Below, one piece after another: positions 6,824-6,856 of a stretch of 6,856 nucleotides of DNA (position 1 is the first letter of the stretch; each line of letters opens with the position of its first letter). The DNA comes from an uncultured Prosthecobacter sp. (lineage in GTDB: Bacteria > Verrucomicrobiota > Verrucomicrobiia > Verrucomicrobiales > Verrucomicrobiaceae). The notes beneath the pieces are model-generated. The model was not told where the DNA came from and ran no database searches. It saw nothing but the letters and a program-made list of their open reading frames with translations. The stretch covers positions 1-6,856 of the forward strand of contig CALDGV010000075.1 in assembly GCA_937941745.1 (NCBI GenBank), written 5' to 3'. A program made the position numbers and the translations under genes.

Positions 6824-6856
6824 TGAGAGATGAAAAAATGACGAATGACGAACTCA
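6824..6856 (-). other. Leader upstream of sufD, pyrimidine-rich, no Shine-Dalgarno
   Basis: Only 33 bases are visible before the window ends. On the minus strand the stretch next to the ATG is TTTTTTCATCTCTCA, a pyrimidine-rich tract with no purine-rich ribosome-binding element. Initiation may be S1-dependent or rely on low structure. Further upstream the region is made of a heptamer repeat. No promoter boxes can be assigned in so short a stretch. Confidence 0.5.
6838..6851. repeat. Two tandem copies of heptamer ATGACGA (TCGTCAT on the other strand)
   Basis: Bases 6838-6844 and 6845-6851 are identical heptamers in direct tandem, in the non-coding spacer ahead of sufD. The next bases (ACTCA) break the repeat. 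Similar short tandem heptamers of this composition occur in intergenic spacers of PVC-group genomes, to my recollection; copy number and function here are unknown because the window ends. Confidence 0.75.

Noticed and set aside
1..6856. Defence system, prophage, insertion sequence, CRISPR, tRNA or rRNA
   Set aside because: All but about 90 bases are occupied by four ordinary protein genes. No terminal inverted repeats, transposase motifs, spaced repeats or RNA-like folds were seen on either strand.

Overview
The window is a GC-rich, densely coding stretch of bacterial chromosome with four protein genes. One is read left to right and is cut by the left edge. The other three are read right to left and form a probable operon. 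The style suggests a Verrucomicrobia-type (PVC group) bacterium: SufD-like and polysaccharide-type proteins of familiar PVC flavour, start codons without Shine-Dalgarno sequences, and a heptamer repeat of the ATGACGA type in the spacer at the right edge. This assignment is an inference from style, not from a marker gene.

Layout. Positions 1-1005 (+) hold the C-terminal two thirds or so of a membrane-bound family 2 processive glycosyltransferase of the PgaC/BcsA/hyaluronan-synthase type. It meets, tail to tail, a right-to-left gene at 1002-2807 (-). That gene encodes a secreted 601-residue protein of unassigned family, with a predicted beta-sandwich region and a TIM-barrel-like C-terminal half resembling glycoside hydrolases. 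Seven bases upstream of its start is the end of 2815-5469 (-), an 884-residue hybrid sensor histidine kinase with the order TM, CHASE3-like sensor, TM, HisKA, HATPase, degenerate receiver, intact receiver, HPt. A 46-base spacer then separates it from 5516-6823 (-), the Fe-S cluster assembly protein SufD. The last 33 bases are the start of the region upstream of sufD.

How the genes may work together. In transcription order the right-to-left block is sufD, hybrid kinase, secreted protein. The last two are so close that translational coupling is likely, so the kinase and the secreted protein probably belong to one functional unit. The glycosyltransferase converges on that unit, which suggests (inference) a surface or exopolysaccharide locus with a synthase, a secreted carbohydrate-active protein and a phosphorelay sensor. 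SufD is a housekeeping gene that may only be a physical neighbour. No response regulator with an output domain is visible, so the target of the phosphorelay lies outside the window.

No RNA gene, mobile element, CRISPR array, phage gene or convincing intrinsic terminator was found. I see no clear new defence or mobile system. The best candidates for novelty are the unassigned secreted protein and its tight link to the hybrid kinase.
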